From positions 665,285-729,284 of the forward strand of contig RQTK01000100.1 in the NCBI GenBank assembly GCA_003991915.1: a DNA stretch of 64,000 nucleotides. The letters are read 5' to 3'. Positions 52,524 to 64,000 of the stretch are shown here, piece after piece. Made by a program: the position numbers and the translations under genes. How positions within the stretch are numbered: the first letter of the stretch is position 1; every line of letters begins with the position of its first letter. This DNA is from Elysia chlorotica. Lineage: Eukaryota > Mollusca > Gastropoda > Plakobranchidae. The notes under the pieces are model-generated. The model was not told the origin of the DNA, did not search any database, and saw nothing but the letters and a program-made list of their open reading frames with translations.

Positions 52524-55500
52524 GGTGATTGAGAGAGGGATAGAAAAAGAGATACATATATCAAATGAGACAGTCCCGTTTGTAGATAAAAGTTATTTAC
52601 CATAAACATAGTGGACCAGAAGCTAGATGTTGAAGTCCGGGAATTTAAAAAAAAAGGTTATAATTGCAGCTTAAGCTCAAGTATTCCTATTGAAATATAT
52701 ATACGTTGCCATTGCTGCCATTTAAAAATCTTGAATATCGATATTATTTTTTAATACAAAAGTCTGATGGATGACAGTACCTTAGCCTCAAGGAGCATTT
52801 CAGACGTCGGGGCATTGATGAAGGAAAGAGAGGGAATCCACTCGGCAGCCTGGAGTTCGTCAACTTCTTCGTTAGTAAGGAATGACGTCATCAGACTAAC
52901 GGATGCGCTTGTGCCGACCACAGGAAGAGCGTCAAGGAATGTTTTGCTGTGGAGAATGTTTTGTCTATGAAAAATGTGCCACTTTTGTGTGGGTTTAAAA
53001 TAAATATATAATTAAATTTCGCAAAGAAAAAATGTTCTTTTCTGGAGGGCTGGGGTGGTATTCAGATTTAAAAAAAATGTGAGAGACCATTTATTTCGGT
53101 TTATTAGCAATAACTGCTCTTTTATATTTAAGTACATTTTGGAAATTGCTTGACGGGACTGTAGTTTAGAAAAAAGATATATATACTTCATTTTGTCTGC
53201 ATATGATGAGGTGCATATGACGGAGTACGCGAGTCAAAGGGATAAAAGATAAACTGGTTAGAGCTTAGAACTTGTATTCTTACAAAGCCTTGTTATTGCT
53301 TGGGCAGAGAGACTTGGTCTTGAGCTGGCCGAATATCTCCTCCATGGTCTGCTTGTCCAGAGCCTTGAGGGCGTAGACGAGCTCGGAGAAAAGACGCGGT
53401 GTCTCGGGCCTCACATCATAGGATGTGCTCTCGCAGATTTCCTTCAAATTCTCCTCTGTTAGACGGCGGGCCTGTTCGACACTGGGTCTGGAGGCAAAGT
53501 GGTCGAACAACAGGCTGTCCCGGCTGGAGATGGTGTCTGAAACCATTAAGTTCCGTTTAAACGTATGATCCAATTGGTTTTGTGTTTGGGTGGCCTATTA
53601 TTCCGTAATTTAACGTAATGCCCCAAAGTATAAGAACCTGTTTAGTTAATGGATAACCATGTAAATATTTATCGAGAGAACCCTTCAAAGTGTGTGCTAT
53701 TTTAATCTAAGCAATATTAGATGGGAACCATTAAAGGAAACTTTATTTTCTATCAGATTAATTGATGTGATATGGTAGCTGTATTTTTGCAAATCTTAAA
53801 CATTTCATTACTTGACATTTTATGCGCCATTGTTAGTAAGAAGATTAAGGAGTTGGGGTCGAGTTCTTTTGGACTGTACCACAAACATTCTTCGATTTTT
53901 AAACCTCGATTATTTCATCCACATAACTGATATTTATTTTTTGTTTACAAACAGCATCGCCAAAAGCTACCTTTCCTAGTGTAACCACTCTGTTTGTAGG
54001 TACTGTAGGTCAAGGTCTGCTCCACAAATGTGGTTACGCCGTCCTGCCCGTTAGAGAAAGGCCTGTAGACATGTGTCTCTTTACATTTGGTTGACTTCAG
54101 ATAGCTGCCTCTCTCGATGACCTGATCACACTCATGGGTAGTTTTCATCAGAGGGTTGCCCTGGAGATCCTGTTCACGCAGAGGAAGTGGAAATATGAAC
54201 CGTTTTATCACTAGGGAGTAGATTACCAATCATAGAAAACAAGTTAATTGTTCAAGAAGAGAACTAGAAGATAAGTAGTTACATTCGTGAACGAGAAAGA
54301 GAGAAAACATTGTAAAGAAGGGAACAGAGTCTAATAAAAAGAGCACCCTTACCGAGGATTCAGTGTAGGGTACCATCTGCAGGATCGTTTTGTAGTCGTT
54401 GCGGTCCATGCAGGAGAGAACGTCCTTGGTCTTCCTCACTGTGTCAGCGTAGTATCCGCGGTCGATGGCCTTGTATTCGGTCTTGCAAGTACCGGTCACG
54501 TCAGTCTGTCGAGGCGGGTCAGATTAGAGAATTAAACAATATAATTACGACATACGTAATTGGCCAAATGTCTTTAATTGGAATATGCAAGCAGATGCGT
54601 TTTCTTTGAGCTCTCCATAAGTTTACAAAAAAATTAGTATTATTTTAACAATGACATAATCAAGACAGTAACATAACTTTAAAAGAAGAAGAACACTGGA
54701 AGTAGAGGTGCTTCTTGTAAGATACATTTTCTTAACCACTGTGAAAAAAAGACCGGACTATTAGTCAAACTGTCATTACCTCAGTGACATTCTGATCTGT
54801 TCTCAGATCATCCATGTTGTTCTGGAAAGCAGACAAAATTCCTTTCTTGACGTTCATCACCCAAGGTTCCTCGCGAGTGGCGGTGCAGATATGCTCCACG
54901 GCACCATCTTCATAGGAGAACCTGAGAGCAGATGCCTCCAAGCCTCGGCGAAAGTTGTCTTCTCTGAGGACAAAAAAACAAACAAAACAAACAAAATGAA
55001 ACGTGAAGTTTTGAGAAAAATATCTCAGCATTCACCTTCCTCTACAATCTTTTGACGATCACCTGAATACGTGCATTGTTTTTAAATGGATTTTCCTCTT
55101 TATAAACTTTAAAATTTACCAATCCTATTGTTCTGCTTGTTGGGTCGTTGTTAGAATAATGTGACCAGCGGAGTCCTGGCTTGAAACCAAGGAGACGCTA
55201 TCACGGGGAGAGATTTGCAATATCTGATAAAATTAGGATGTTTAGTCTATTAGATCTAGTGGCTTACCCGTGAAAACAAATTAGGATGTTTAGTCTACTA
55301 GATCTATTGGCCTACCCGTCAGCACAAATTAGGATGTTTAGCCAATTAGATCCATTGGCCTACCCGTCAGCACAAATTAGGATGTTTAGTCTACTAGATC
55401 TAGTGGCCTACCCGTCAGTACAAATTAGGATGTTTAGTCTATTAGATCTAGTGACCTACCCGTCAGCACAAATTAGGATGTTTAGTCTATTAGATCTAGT

Positions 55501-58389
55501 GGCCTACCCGTCAGCACAAATTAGGATGTTTAGTCTACTAGATCTATTGGCCTACCCGTCAGCACAAATTAGGATGTTTAGTCTACTAGATCTAGTGGCC
55601 TACTCGTCAGCACAAATTAGGATGTTTAGTGTACTAGATCTATTGGCCTACCCGTCAGCACAAATTAGGATGTTAAGTCTATTAGATCTAGTGGCCTACC
55701 CGTCAGCACAAATTAGGATGTTAAGTCTACTAGATCTAGTGGCCTACCCGTCAGCAGCCTTGAGACCGCCCATGGCGTCCGAATGGAAGAGGCGAGTGTC
55801 TCTAAGACTGAGCGCCATCTCGCATGGGCCGAGAACCTCCAGCTCTGCTTTGGTGGTCAGGGTCAGTTTGGCCGAGTCCTCCGATGCACCGGACATGCTG
55901 GTGCTGTAGTCCACTCTGTAGTCGTATACGTAGGTCGTTCCTTTGTTGTAGTTCATCTTGGTTGACGCCTTACATTGTGTAGCGCAGTCATTTGTTTGTG
56001 GCACTTTAATTGGCACTGTAAAAAAATGCGTATACATTCAACAAATCGTGTCAATAGTAAAAAATGCCACAGAGAATTATACATAAATTGTACATAAATT
56101 GCTTTAGAAGAAGCAATCGGTTGGAATTAGGGGGAAAAAATTTGCAAAAATCATAATACTTTGTAAAAAGAAATTATATGTTTAGATAGGGGACATTATT
56201 TGTCCAGAATGATTATGTACATTATTTATATCAGTCCTTTGTTATAATTTTGTTTGGATTTTCTAAATTTGTGGTTTTCTAAAGAGGTGTTTGAAATAAA
56301 CTAAAATACATAAACTGGTTTCTTTCAATTTTCCTCATACAATGGGTCAAAATTTCGAACAGCTCTCCTGTACAATGTACAAAATGTCGCTGAGCTAAGT
56401 TGAGATGAGTTGGTTTTAACGTCCATCATCAACACTATAACAGAGAGTAATTTTCTTACCATTTTGCTGCAGTTATTGGATTTTTTTTGAGATGTAAAGA
56501 ATTTTTGGAAATGTTCAAGTCTTCCTCTTCAACCACCTTCTCCAGGGAAAGCTAGTCAGAGAGGATTAAGTGTCTCTCATTGGTGTTCTCACCATACCTA
56601 TTAGTTCTAGATCTTTTTATATGAAATTTTTTTTCTTTTTCTCGAGCAAAGGGACCATAACGACAGGGCAGTTTCGTTATACATCTGAGAATGGATGTCT
56701 TAATACTCAATACATGGTGTTACTGGCAACCTATGTAGATGCTTAAGGAGAGATGTTACATGGTCCCGCTTACTTTTTCCTGTTACCATTTTAGCAGCAC
56801 TATTTTGGCATCTCTGCAACCTGTCTAGACTCGTAAGATAAATTCCAATATGACGAGTTACAGTAGTTAAACCGTGAAAGAATGAAGGCTAAAGCAAGGG
56901 TCTTTTTTATGTTCCATCCAGATATTTTGTCTTTGTGTTTATTCTATGTATTTCAATATAGATTAACCTAAAAAGGGGACTAATAATGTGACTCATTGTT
57001 AGATGATGATCTACAATCACACCACATTTTTTTTTAGCTTATTTTATAAACCTAACTACATCACGTCCAACATATATGTGTTTAACTGTTATTACATTAT
57101 CTTTCAGTTGATTTTTGACATCAAATAGTAAACACTTTGTTCTGTCACTATTCAGCTGAAGTTTGTTTGCAACCATCCAGTTTTCTGCTTCCTTAATGCG
57201 GAACTTCAAATTTTGCTACAAGCCCAGGGAAATTTGATGGTAAAACTGACTGATAAAGCCGAGTATCGTCATCACACTTATGATTCTCTAAAACATACAT
57301 GCCAATAATTAAACTGAGGGGTTTTGTGTATAATGTGAAAAGCATAGGAACCAGCACAGAGCTCTGAGGAACGCCAAATTTAAAGTAAAAAACAAGCAGA
57401 TGTTTTACCATTAACAAAAAACAGCAGAAGCTTTTACAAATATCCAGGGTTCAGATGATACAGGGTTGATCTTTATCCAGATCATTAATGGTTACAGCCT
57501 CATTGGCCACAAACCTGAGAGGACCATCTACATGTATTTCTATCTCGATCATGTTTTCCAAGTTGAGCCCACACATAGCCTGCAAAAACCCTCTTTATTG
57601 CAAAAAATTATCTCTAGCTGTTGGGGAAACAACCAAAGCAAACCCAGGGCTACATGAATAATGATAACTCCAAATTTGTGAACAGGTTTTCAATTGTCCA
57701 TCTGAACAAAATGTACTTTAATTTTGCTATGTGTGAGATCAGATAAACTAATACTGCTTCGTTTAACACGGATTATTGTGATAATGAAGAACTACAAAAG
57801 TTTGTTCAGTACAGGAACAAGAGAATTTCATTTTTTATCTAGATGAACTCAAACTTTCTTGACCTGTGATCACTAGATTAAAACAGTTCTGGTGCCGATG
57901 CGTTTACAAGATGTTGGCGAAAGCTTATTGGATTTTTTCTATATTAAAAACACACTGTAAAATGTAATATATAACACTCCAAAGTTTCGTCTAAGCGATA
58001 CTTTTGCGAAAACGCAACTGCAAGTTTTCTTTTTTATTTTTCTACTGTATCAAAACAAGTTGCCTTGAAAACAGTGAAAATTTAAGAAAAAATTTAATGA
58101 ATAACCATTGTTTTCTACAGTTTGCTGTATTAAAGTTTTGTAACATAGCACTCAGCGAGCTTGGATTCGATACATTCTCTCAAACTTTCTTGCCTATGCG
58201 ATGCTACGATATTTCGAGAAAACAAAACACTACTTGTTAAATCAATTTCGATTTGTTTTTTTTAAAGTACTGAAAACTGAAGAATAACGAGATGTTATTA
58301 TAAAATGCGAAAAAGAAAACTAATTTATGGAACTTACCGGCAAACGCCACGGAGGCGAGGGCCAAGAGCGCCAGAAGTCTGGGCTCCAT
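33744..58389 (-). CDS. Large lipid transfer protein, apolipoprotein B/apolipophorin-like, about 4,268 residues
   Basis: Secreted lipoprotein scaffold. 32 exons with GT-AG introns, in phase: 58338-58389, 55748-56015, 54780-54963, 54353-54505, 53971-54169, 53284-53536, 52781-52946, 52159-52338, 51793-51942, 51314-51543, 50748-51024, 50214-50392, 49891-50040, 49382-49564, 48925-49186, 48559-48706, 48044-48301, 47342-47620 (or 47614), 46821-47058, 46322-46541, 39766-45974, 39098-39420, 38466-38774, 38088-38232, 37510-37848, 37176-37341, 36579-36838, 36175-36374, 35575-35831, 34819-35030, 34253-34546, 33744-33857. Signal peptide MEPRLLALLALASVAFA. Exons 2-11 match the vitellogenin/lipoprotein N-terminal domain: beta-barrel, helical part (LTLRAIGNAG, ELRIAAYQALMRCP), then PRSASVNLTVDLFGQSINL. 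The middle is repeated beta sheet (exon 21), the C-terminus helical and basic (MRRDRTSRKM). The last seven exons (about 500 residues) have no cysteine, so no vWD domain; that favours an apoB-like type over vitellogenin. One frame break lies near 42050. Confidence 0.93.
39421..39765 (-). other. 345-nt intron that is open in frame, with (ATT)n and (ATC)n tracts
   Basis: Donor GTAAAT (39765 downward) and acceptor AACAG at 39421-39425. Length is a multiple of three and the reading frame runs through it without a stop, because most of it is ATT/ATC/CA microsatellite read as Asn, Asp, His and Val/Cys codons. Classed as an intron because the inserted residues are low-complexity and unlike the surrounding beta repeats. 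Confidence 0.8.
39766..45974 (-). other. Giant exon 21 encoding about 25 TPFE-type beta repeats
   Basis: A 6,209-bp exon, roughly half the coding sequence. It encodes units of about 60-85 residues, each with a motif near (K/N/T)TPFEGYxxL: for example NTPFENFKSTGINL, KTPFEEYKKLEASM, KTPIEGYKNVGLSF, STPFENVRSLETGL, DTPYPDYPYFELAA. Between them are alternating polar/hydrophobic strands (DITLTTP, SYGKKYTLDTD), as expected of lipid-binding amphipathic beta sheet. Flanking exons fix phase 0 at both ends, yet its length is 3n+2, in line with a frame break near 42050. Confidence 0.85.
52463..52524. repeat. (GA)n microsatellite in intron 7 of the lipid transfer gene
   Basis: About 60 bp of GA with two GGA interruptions, between exons 52781-52946 and 52159-52338. 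Confidence 0.9.
55130..55245. repeat. SINE body fragment in intron 2
   Basis: Shares aataatgtgacc and gagtcctggcttg with the repeat pieces near 12250-12300, directly before the minisatellite. Confidence 0.5.
55232..55760. repeat. 48-bp minisatellite, 11 copies, overlapping the exon 2 donor site
   Basis: The start ttaggatgtt recurs at 55232, 55281, 55329, 55377, 55425, 55473, 55521, 55569, 55617, 55665 and 55713, a 48-bp period (one 49). Each unit includes taggatgtt, agatctagtgg and cctacccgtcagca. The last unit runs into exon 2 (lower edge 55748), so the exon 2 3' end and its donor are part of the repeated sequence. It yields a 207-residue plus-strand frame of 16-residue repeats that is not a gene. 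Confidence 0.9.
56640..57420 (-). mobile_element. Decayed LINE (reverse transcriptase region) in intron 1
   Basis: Minus strand reads VPQSSVLVPMLFTLYTKPLS, DDDTRLYQSVLPSNF and PGLVAKFE, the GVPQGSVLGP and ADDT regions of a CR1/Jockey-type reverse transcriptase, with the YADD core damaged. Past 57190 many stops appear, though FILSRFNYCNSSYW-like remains can be read near 56850. A dead element. Confidence 0.8.
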
Positions 58390-58440
58390 GGTTGTGTGTT
58401 GTGTCTCGTGGTAATTTGACCAGTGCCAGGCTGGGGTTTG

Positions 58441-58449
58441 CCTTTTATA
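58441..58449 (-). promoter_or_regulatory. TATA box of the lipid transfer protein gene
   Basis: Minus strand TATAAAAGG, 52-60 nt upstream of the ATG at 58389. Transcription would start near 58415-58420, leaving a leader of about 30 nt. The ATG context ACAACCATGG fits a strong Kozak site. A TATA promoter suits a strongly tissue-regulated gene, which is an inference. Confidence 0.75.
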
Positions 58450-60180
58450 GCTCCGGCCTGGGGCAAAGTCTCGTTAGGATGCTGATAACTTCATTTAGTG
58501 CGCCCTGTACCTTAAACCCAGTCACCTCAATCTTTGTATTGAGTGGTTTAACCACTTATGTCACTTTCACTGTTTTGCCTTTTAAACTAAAGATGACACA
58601 CAGTGCTCTTTGTCCCTGCCTGATTATCGGGTATAATTTCGATTGCTAATCATTTGTATCGACGTCATTGCAACCGTGGGATAGGTCGATTTTTCTCTCA
58701 GGGATTGTAGGGTCACTGCGATCTCTCTTTATACTAAAGTGAAGTGTTCTTCTGGGCTATAAAACTATACAATTCCTTATCATAGATTATAAAAACATGG
58801 AAAAAAATTTAAAGCTAAGTGAAAACATAATATTTAATAATTAAATCGATTTATAAAAGTATTAACCATTGCTTCATGTATATACATACATATAATATAT
58901 AAACATGATAAGTTGCTTTTTGCATTTTAACTGATCTTTCTTGCATTGTTATTAATATATTGTTATATATTATAAAAAAATTAAGAAGAAAAAATTAGAC
59001 AGAGTGGAAACAAAATATTTAATTATTAAATCGATGCATTCATTTTATTCTCTTCCCGACCATAGCCCCTTTTTCATAGTTTATTTCATCATTTAAAACC
59101 AATTTAAACGAGCAAATTTATGTGTTTAAAAAGATTGTTACAACTAAATGAGGATATGGAATGTGGAAAAACGGGGAAACGTGTGTCTAGTCTCTTTTTG
59201 TCGTCAATTGCACGTTTGCAACCATACCCTTTAAAAAAATATAATTATAATATGAAATGTTTTGGCTCAAAACTTTGTTTTAAATATAAATAATTATGTT
59301 CATTTTTATATTGTGTGACATGCAATTTTTTCTTCTAAAAGACCCATCGCAAAGAAACGCTCAACGCACTTGCCGGCACAACAAGAAGAAAAAAACAAGA
59401 GGGTAAAAAGTTGAATTTATCTCCTATAAATACTTTACTTGTTGAAAATGTTCTTTTACACATTATTAGAAGAAAGATTTTCAAAACGTTCAGTCATTTG
59501 ATTCACAATTTTACGCGTAAAAAAATAACTGGAAAAACTTTTATTGTGTCAACTATAGATATACCTTGTAATTAAACACTATTAAACCCACTCAAATCGA
59601 CTGAGCCTTTTGCTGTTTTTTTATCTTTAATTAGAGAAAGGAGAACATTCTTATGGTTTTACATCTATGAAGTCAATAGATCTTTCAGTTGTAGCCTAAG
59701 GTTACTATAATGTTGCTTGGCTTTTACTGCTGGGATATATTTAGGTTAAGCTCAATACCTTTTTTTGTTATCTAAACATGAGAGCAATTATATCTCCCGC
59801 TATCATTACCCGCAAGGATGTGGGACAAACGTTGTCTTACTACCCTAATTAAAAAGAATTCTTTTGCGATAAATCCAACGCTTGCAGATATCGCTAAAAA
59901 TGAAAACTTTTGTCTATCCAATGAAGTTTTAAAAACAATATAGCTTTCAAAACCGTCACAAAATAAATCTAATTAGCCCAGGATGAATAGCGAAAAATAG
60001 GCCTATCTTACAGCAAATAATATTTGATTTCTAACGGTTTTTTAAAATAACATTTTTTTTATTTTGTGGAATTTAAAATTCTAATAGTTTACTGCAGTAA
60101 CATCATTTTTCGAGAGATAAAAGATCATCAAATGTATTCAAAAGTTACACCCTTGAAAAGAAAGATATATATATATAAAG
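58450..60180. other. Upstream flank without a recognised gene
   Basis: AT-rich sequence with many stops in all frames. No conserved coding exon, RNA gene or structured repeat was identified. The first few hundred bases presumably hold regulatory sequence of the lipid transfer gene. Confidence 0.6.
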
Positions 60181-63020
60181 GAAGGTGGCAAAACTCAGTG
60201 TCTTGGTTATTAGCAAAGTACAGAGTAAAATTGTAGGTGAAGCCAAGAGCCCTACGAGTCTTCGTTCTGGTGAACTCTTGGTGGAGTTGTCTAGCAAAGT
60301 ACAACGAAAGTGTCTCAGCAAAGTTGACACTTTTGTCAACATCCCTGTGACTGTGAAGGCTCATCAGAACCTTAACAGCTTCAGGGGTATGATTGGATCT
60401 CGCGACCTTGAAACGACCAGTGAGGAGGAGATGGTGGCGGAACTCGATGGATTCACCCACGCCCGACGATTTTCGTGCGGAAGATGGATGATAAAATCAG
60501 GACCAACACTTTCACCCTAACCTTTGACTCGACGTCGCCACCGACATCGCTGAGAGTGTGGTATTTACCTCATACGTTCCAAGACCGATGCGCTGTTTTA
60601 AATTACATCGTTTGGGCCTTAGTCAAACGCATTGTAGGCGAACAGCAGTTTGTTGCCGCGGTGGTACAGGAGGGCACGTTATGAAAGGCTGTACAGCCGA
60701 TTTCAGCTGTCCGGGCTGCCATGGCCCACATGCAGAAAATTCGAAAAAATGCTGCAAGTGGAAAGAAGAAGAAATTCAGCGGTACAAAGCCCAGCATGGT
60801 GGTACCTTTGCACAGACCAGAGCGGCCGTAGCGGTAAAACTTGATCAAAACATTAAGCGTCGAACCTACGCCAAGACCACCAATGTTGGGTCAAAGGCTG
60901 TCCAAATAGCACCTCCGAAGAGCAGGGGCAGGGCTAATACTACTGCCGAACTCAAGGAGAAAAGCCCTATAACGCAGATTCTCAACTCAGGCCAAAGAAG
61001 TCAACCGTGGCTCTCGAACATCGTAGCCTTCCCCTTTCCCATCCTCTCACTCTTCCCTTGTCACCATCATCGATGACGTCATACCACTACCCCCCCCCCC
61101 CCCGGGTTAGCCCCACCCCTTTGCCCCTCCATTAGATTGATCCCTCAGCAAAGTTCACACTAGTATTACACTGCCAGTAATTTTGAGCTAGGGTTAACGA
61201 TCATTCAGCAGCAGCGGTGGGAAGAAATAGGCTTTGAATTCAAAAGAATCAACATTAATGGTCCTTTGAGGGATGGAAGTTATGATGAACGGCAACTAAT
61301 GGCCTTGATCCATCAATTAGAATTACAGAGGACTTTAAACGTTTCATATAAAGTTCAATCTATCAACAAATATAGCGAAACTTAACCCGCCACCTTATTT
61401 AGTTGGTTATTTTAACTGAGAATGAAGAACCGCAATCCCCGTGCCCCTTACTCCAGAGGTCCATGTGGAGCGTAGGGGTAAGGGAGAAGAAACCTGCCAG
61501 TCTGGGCAACCCTGTGGGTGGTTGTCAGGCTACAGGAAGTAATATTATAATGTGCAGTACTCATTTGTTATAGTGGAACTGTAGAGGCCGCATGGCCAAC
61601 TACTCTGAAATGCAGCGCATCATGTTGGAAAATAATATCGCTGGAGCTTGCCTTAAGAGACAAAATTACCCCCAACTTAGATTTCAACATACGAGGCCTA
61701 TCTGCCTATCATCACCTTTAGACCTGGCGCTCGTCGATCCATCTCTGGACTCCTCCTGGCCAACTCTCAAGAGACCTCACGGCTCTGACTACTTTCATAT
61801 TGTTCTTTCGCCTGTTCGCTCTGAAACCATCTCTCATCCAAAACAGTGGAGTTTCACTCTCGCGGACGGACCGGCTTATCAATCTGAATATATCTCTTAC
61901 AAAAATATCTTGAATAGAGCAATTTAGCGATACTTTATCGCAAGTTGCCAAGAAAATAATCCCTCAGACCTCTAAGTTTCCATGGTTGGACAAACCCTGG
62001 TTCAACAGTCGGAGCCGACAGGCAATTAAATTCAGGAAAAAAGCCTTTTTAGCTTTTAGGGCAAATCTCGCCGTAGATAATTTAGCTATTTTTAGAAAGC
62101 AACCTGAGGCAGCTCGGCGAACAATACGCTTGCAAACCATGGAAACAATATATCTCGAAGATCAATAAAGATACTCCTCTTTTGAGATATGGAGGTCGGC
62201 TAGAAAGATCCAAGGAAAAATTAACCCCCCACTATTTAAAACACCTCAAAATGCTGATGAATCGTATGTGAAGTAAGAGGAGGAGATTACAAACCTACTA
62301 GGCGCTACACTTTCCCAGAACTCCTTCAACCACTAGTGCTATCTATTTCAAGCTTTTAAAGAGCGGTCTGAGGAAAAACTGGTTGATTTCTGGCCAGACT
62401 GTTCTAAAGATTACAACAAATCTGTAAATAAAATACATTCGTGCCCGAAACTTCTGAAAGAGACGCCCGCTGGCCCAGATCTCCTGCATAACAAAATTCT
62501 CGAACACCCCCGAAAGCAATGTCTTGAAACTCTTTTACACAAATTTAATGAAATATGGGCATTAGGTACTTTTTCAGAGCCCTGGCGCCAAGCTACAGTT
62601 ATCCCCATTAAAAAAAAGGAAAAACCTGGGGAAAACCCATACAATTATAACCTATATCTGCAACAAGCTGCCTCTGTAAACTTTTCGAAAGAATGTTGCC
62701 ATTCTAGTCAAACGATAATCTTCATTGTGGATTTAGATTTAAAAAAGTGTACTACGGATCAATTGATCCGCCTTAAAACATTTATTAGAGAGGCTTTTAT
62801 TAATAACCAACACATGGTCGCTGTTTTATTTTATCTAGTAAAAGCATATGACACAATCTGGAAGTTTAGCTTCATAAAAACCGTTAAAATATGGATTCGA
62901 TTGCAAACAACACATGTTCATAAAAAACAACTTCATAGCTAGTCGACAGTTCCCAGCAAAGGTTGGATCCTCTCTGTCTGACTCTTTTGAGCAAGAGCAG
63001 GGAGTCCCCTTAAGGTAACG
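60180..63020 (+). mobile_element. Decayed Jockey-like LINE (ORF1, endonuclease and RT remnants)
   Basis: ORF1 remains: LRSGELLVELSSK and DTFVNIPVTVKAHQNLN (60240-60400), EEEMVAELDGFTHARRF, a frameshift near 60475, then worn CCHC zinc knuckles (QTHCRRTAVCCRGGTGGH, GCTADFSCPGCHGPHAE) to about 61060. A WNCRG-type endonuclease start occurs at about 61570 and DPSLDSSW ... GSDYFHIVLSP at 61740, with an internal deletion between. RT remains: GTFSEPWRQATVIPIKKKEK (about 62570) and FYLVKAYDTIW (62827-62865), with frameshifts. The RT trails off at about 63015 after EQEQGVPL. Confidence 0.85.
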
Positions 63021-63129
63021 ATCTTTTGCCAATTCTTTTTTTAAATCAGAATAAATGCAATAACTGAGACTTTGAAAAACAATGTAAACTATTCGTTGTA
63101 CGTCGACTATTTTGTCGTCTGCCCACATA

Positions 63130-64000
63130 AGACCATTTTCCTGTCTCGAAAATTTACTAGTGTGATAATTAACATCATGTACATTCCTCACACTGCTGAT
63201 TCCAAGGAGGCTATGTCAGGACTGCCATCGACAATCAAGACCAAGACAGTCGATGATCAGACGCATTAAAACTTGTTCTAGGGGACTTTAATCACTGCAC
63301 ATTAGATTCCTTTTTACCCCACTACTATCAATATGTGACCTGCCCAAACAGACAAGACCGGACAATAGACCTATGCTACGGTAACGTCGCCAACGCATAT
63401 AAATGCTTTCCTCTCCATCCACTCGGCGACTCAGACCACAACATCATCCGTCTGATGCCCAAGTATAGACCTATCCTAAAACGCAGCAAGCCCAACTCTA
63501 CAGAGCGTCAAGTCCTAACACCTGAGGGGCTGCAAAAACTACAGGGCGGCCTAGACTTACAGACTTTCAGATGTTCATTGACTCTTCCAATAATATTGAT
63601 GAAACTTACTGAGACAGTGAACGGTTAAATACATTTTTGTGAAAATAATGTTATGACTACTAAAACTATAATCAAATTACTTAATGACAAACCATGGGTA
63701 TCGAGAGAACTTAAAAGTCTACTAAAAGAGAAAAGAGAAGCTTACAAAAATAATGACAATGAAAAGATGAAAGAAATATTAAAAAGGGTTAAAATACACG
63801 TGAAAGCAACTAAAGTTCAGTATAGGGAAAAACTAGAGAGAGAATTTAAGAGTGGAGAAAAATCAAAACACATTGGATTGCTTGAGGCAGATAACAGGCT
63901 GTAGTAAAGAAAAGATCAAACTGCAATCCACAGACAGTCTAAAATACGCAAATGAACTAAATAAATTATACTGCCGGTTTAATAAATTTAACTTTAAAAA
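63130..64000 (+). mobile_element. Second LINE fragment (endonuclease to RT linker), continues off right edge
   Basis: Plus-strand reading LVLGDFNHCTLDSFLPHYYQ, then YVTCPNRQDRTIDLCYGNV and HPLGDSDHNIIRLMPKY (63260-63480) gives the GDFN and SDHN catalytic motifs of an AP-type endonuclease. After a stop and frameshift near 63628 comes KPWVSRELKSLLKEKREAY and KVQYREKLEREF, the linker before reverse transcriptase. It looks younger than the first element but is already broken. The residue style differs from the first, so it is a separate family joined to it at about 63020-63130. Confidence 0.8.

Noticed and set aside
55232..55760. Possible CRISPR array (regular 48-bp period)
   Set aside because: Units are contiguous with no unique spacers, and the host is an animal with introns.
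55286..55909. Plus-strand 207-residue frame with 16-residue repeats
   Set aside because: It is the 48-bp minisatellite read in frame, then the antisense of lipoprotein exon 2; the period being a multiple of three keeps it open.

Overview
The window is nuclear DNA of an animal, most likely a mollusc and probably a gastropod. This is an inference from split genes with GT-AG introns, very many di- and trinucleotide microsatellites, tRNA-derived SINEs, decayed non-LTR retrotransposons, and gene contents; no species can be named. It has one short run of N (8,791-8,803).

Layout. (1) 789-5,896, minus strand: 5' part of a Gfo/Idh/MocA-type NAD(P)-dependent oxidoreductase gene that runs off the left edge; it contains two adjacent, homologous 186-bp exons that look like a mutually exclusive pair. 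(2) 5,900-11,200: repeat-rich land, dominated by a large inverted duplication in which one copy appears to have suffered an internal inversion. (3) 11,412-11,870, plus: a lone WSC-like coding exon. (4) 13,241-about 22,200, minus: thiopurine S-methyltransferase-like gene (TPMT), with two GC-AG introns and a pogo-like MITE in an intron. (5) 22,477-28,733, plus: seven-exon ATP6V0B gene (V-ATPase proteolipid subunit c''), head-to-head with TPMT. (6) 33,744-58,389, minus: a 32-exon gene for a secreted large lipid transfer protein of about 4,268 residues, apolipoprotein B/apolipophorin-like, with a 6.2-kb central exon made of repeated amphipathic beta units. (7) 60,180-64,000: two decayed LINE retrotransposons, the second running off the right edge.

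The genes are unrelated in function (small-molecule redox, methyl transfer, organelle acidification, lipid transport), so this is ordinary animal gene neighbourhood, not an operon or a cluster. Exon boundaries below were worked out by hand from GT/GC and AG sites plus reading-frame phase; the ATP6V0B and lipid-transfer genes join in phase throughout, except for one frame break near 42,050 in the giant exon. The observations most worth following are the putative mutually exclusive exon pair, the 48-bp minisatellite that multiplies a 5' splice site, the open 345-nt intron inside the lipoprotein gene, the frame break, and the inverted duplication with its nested inversion.
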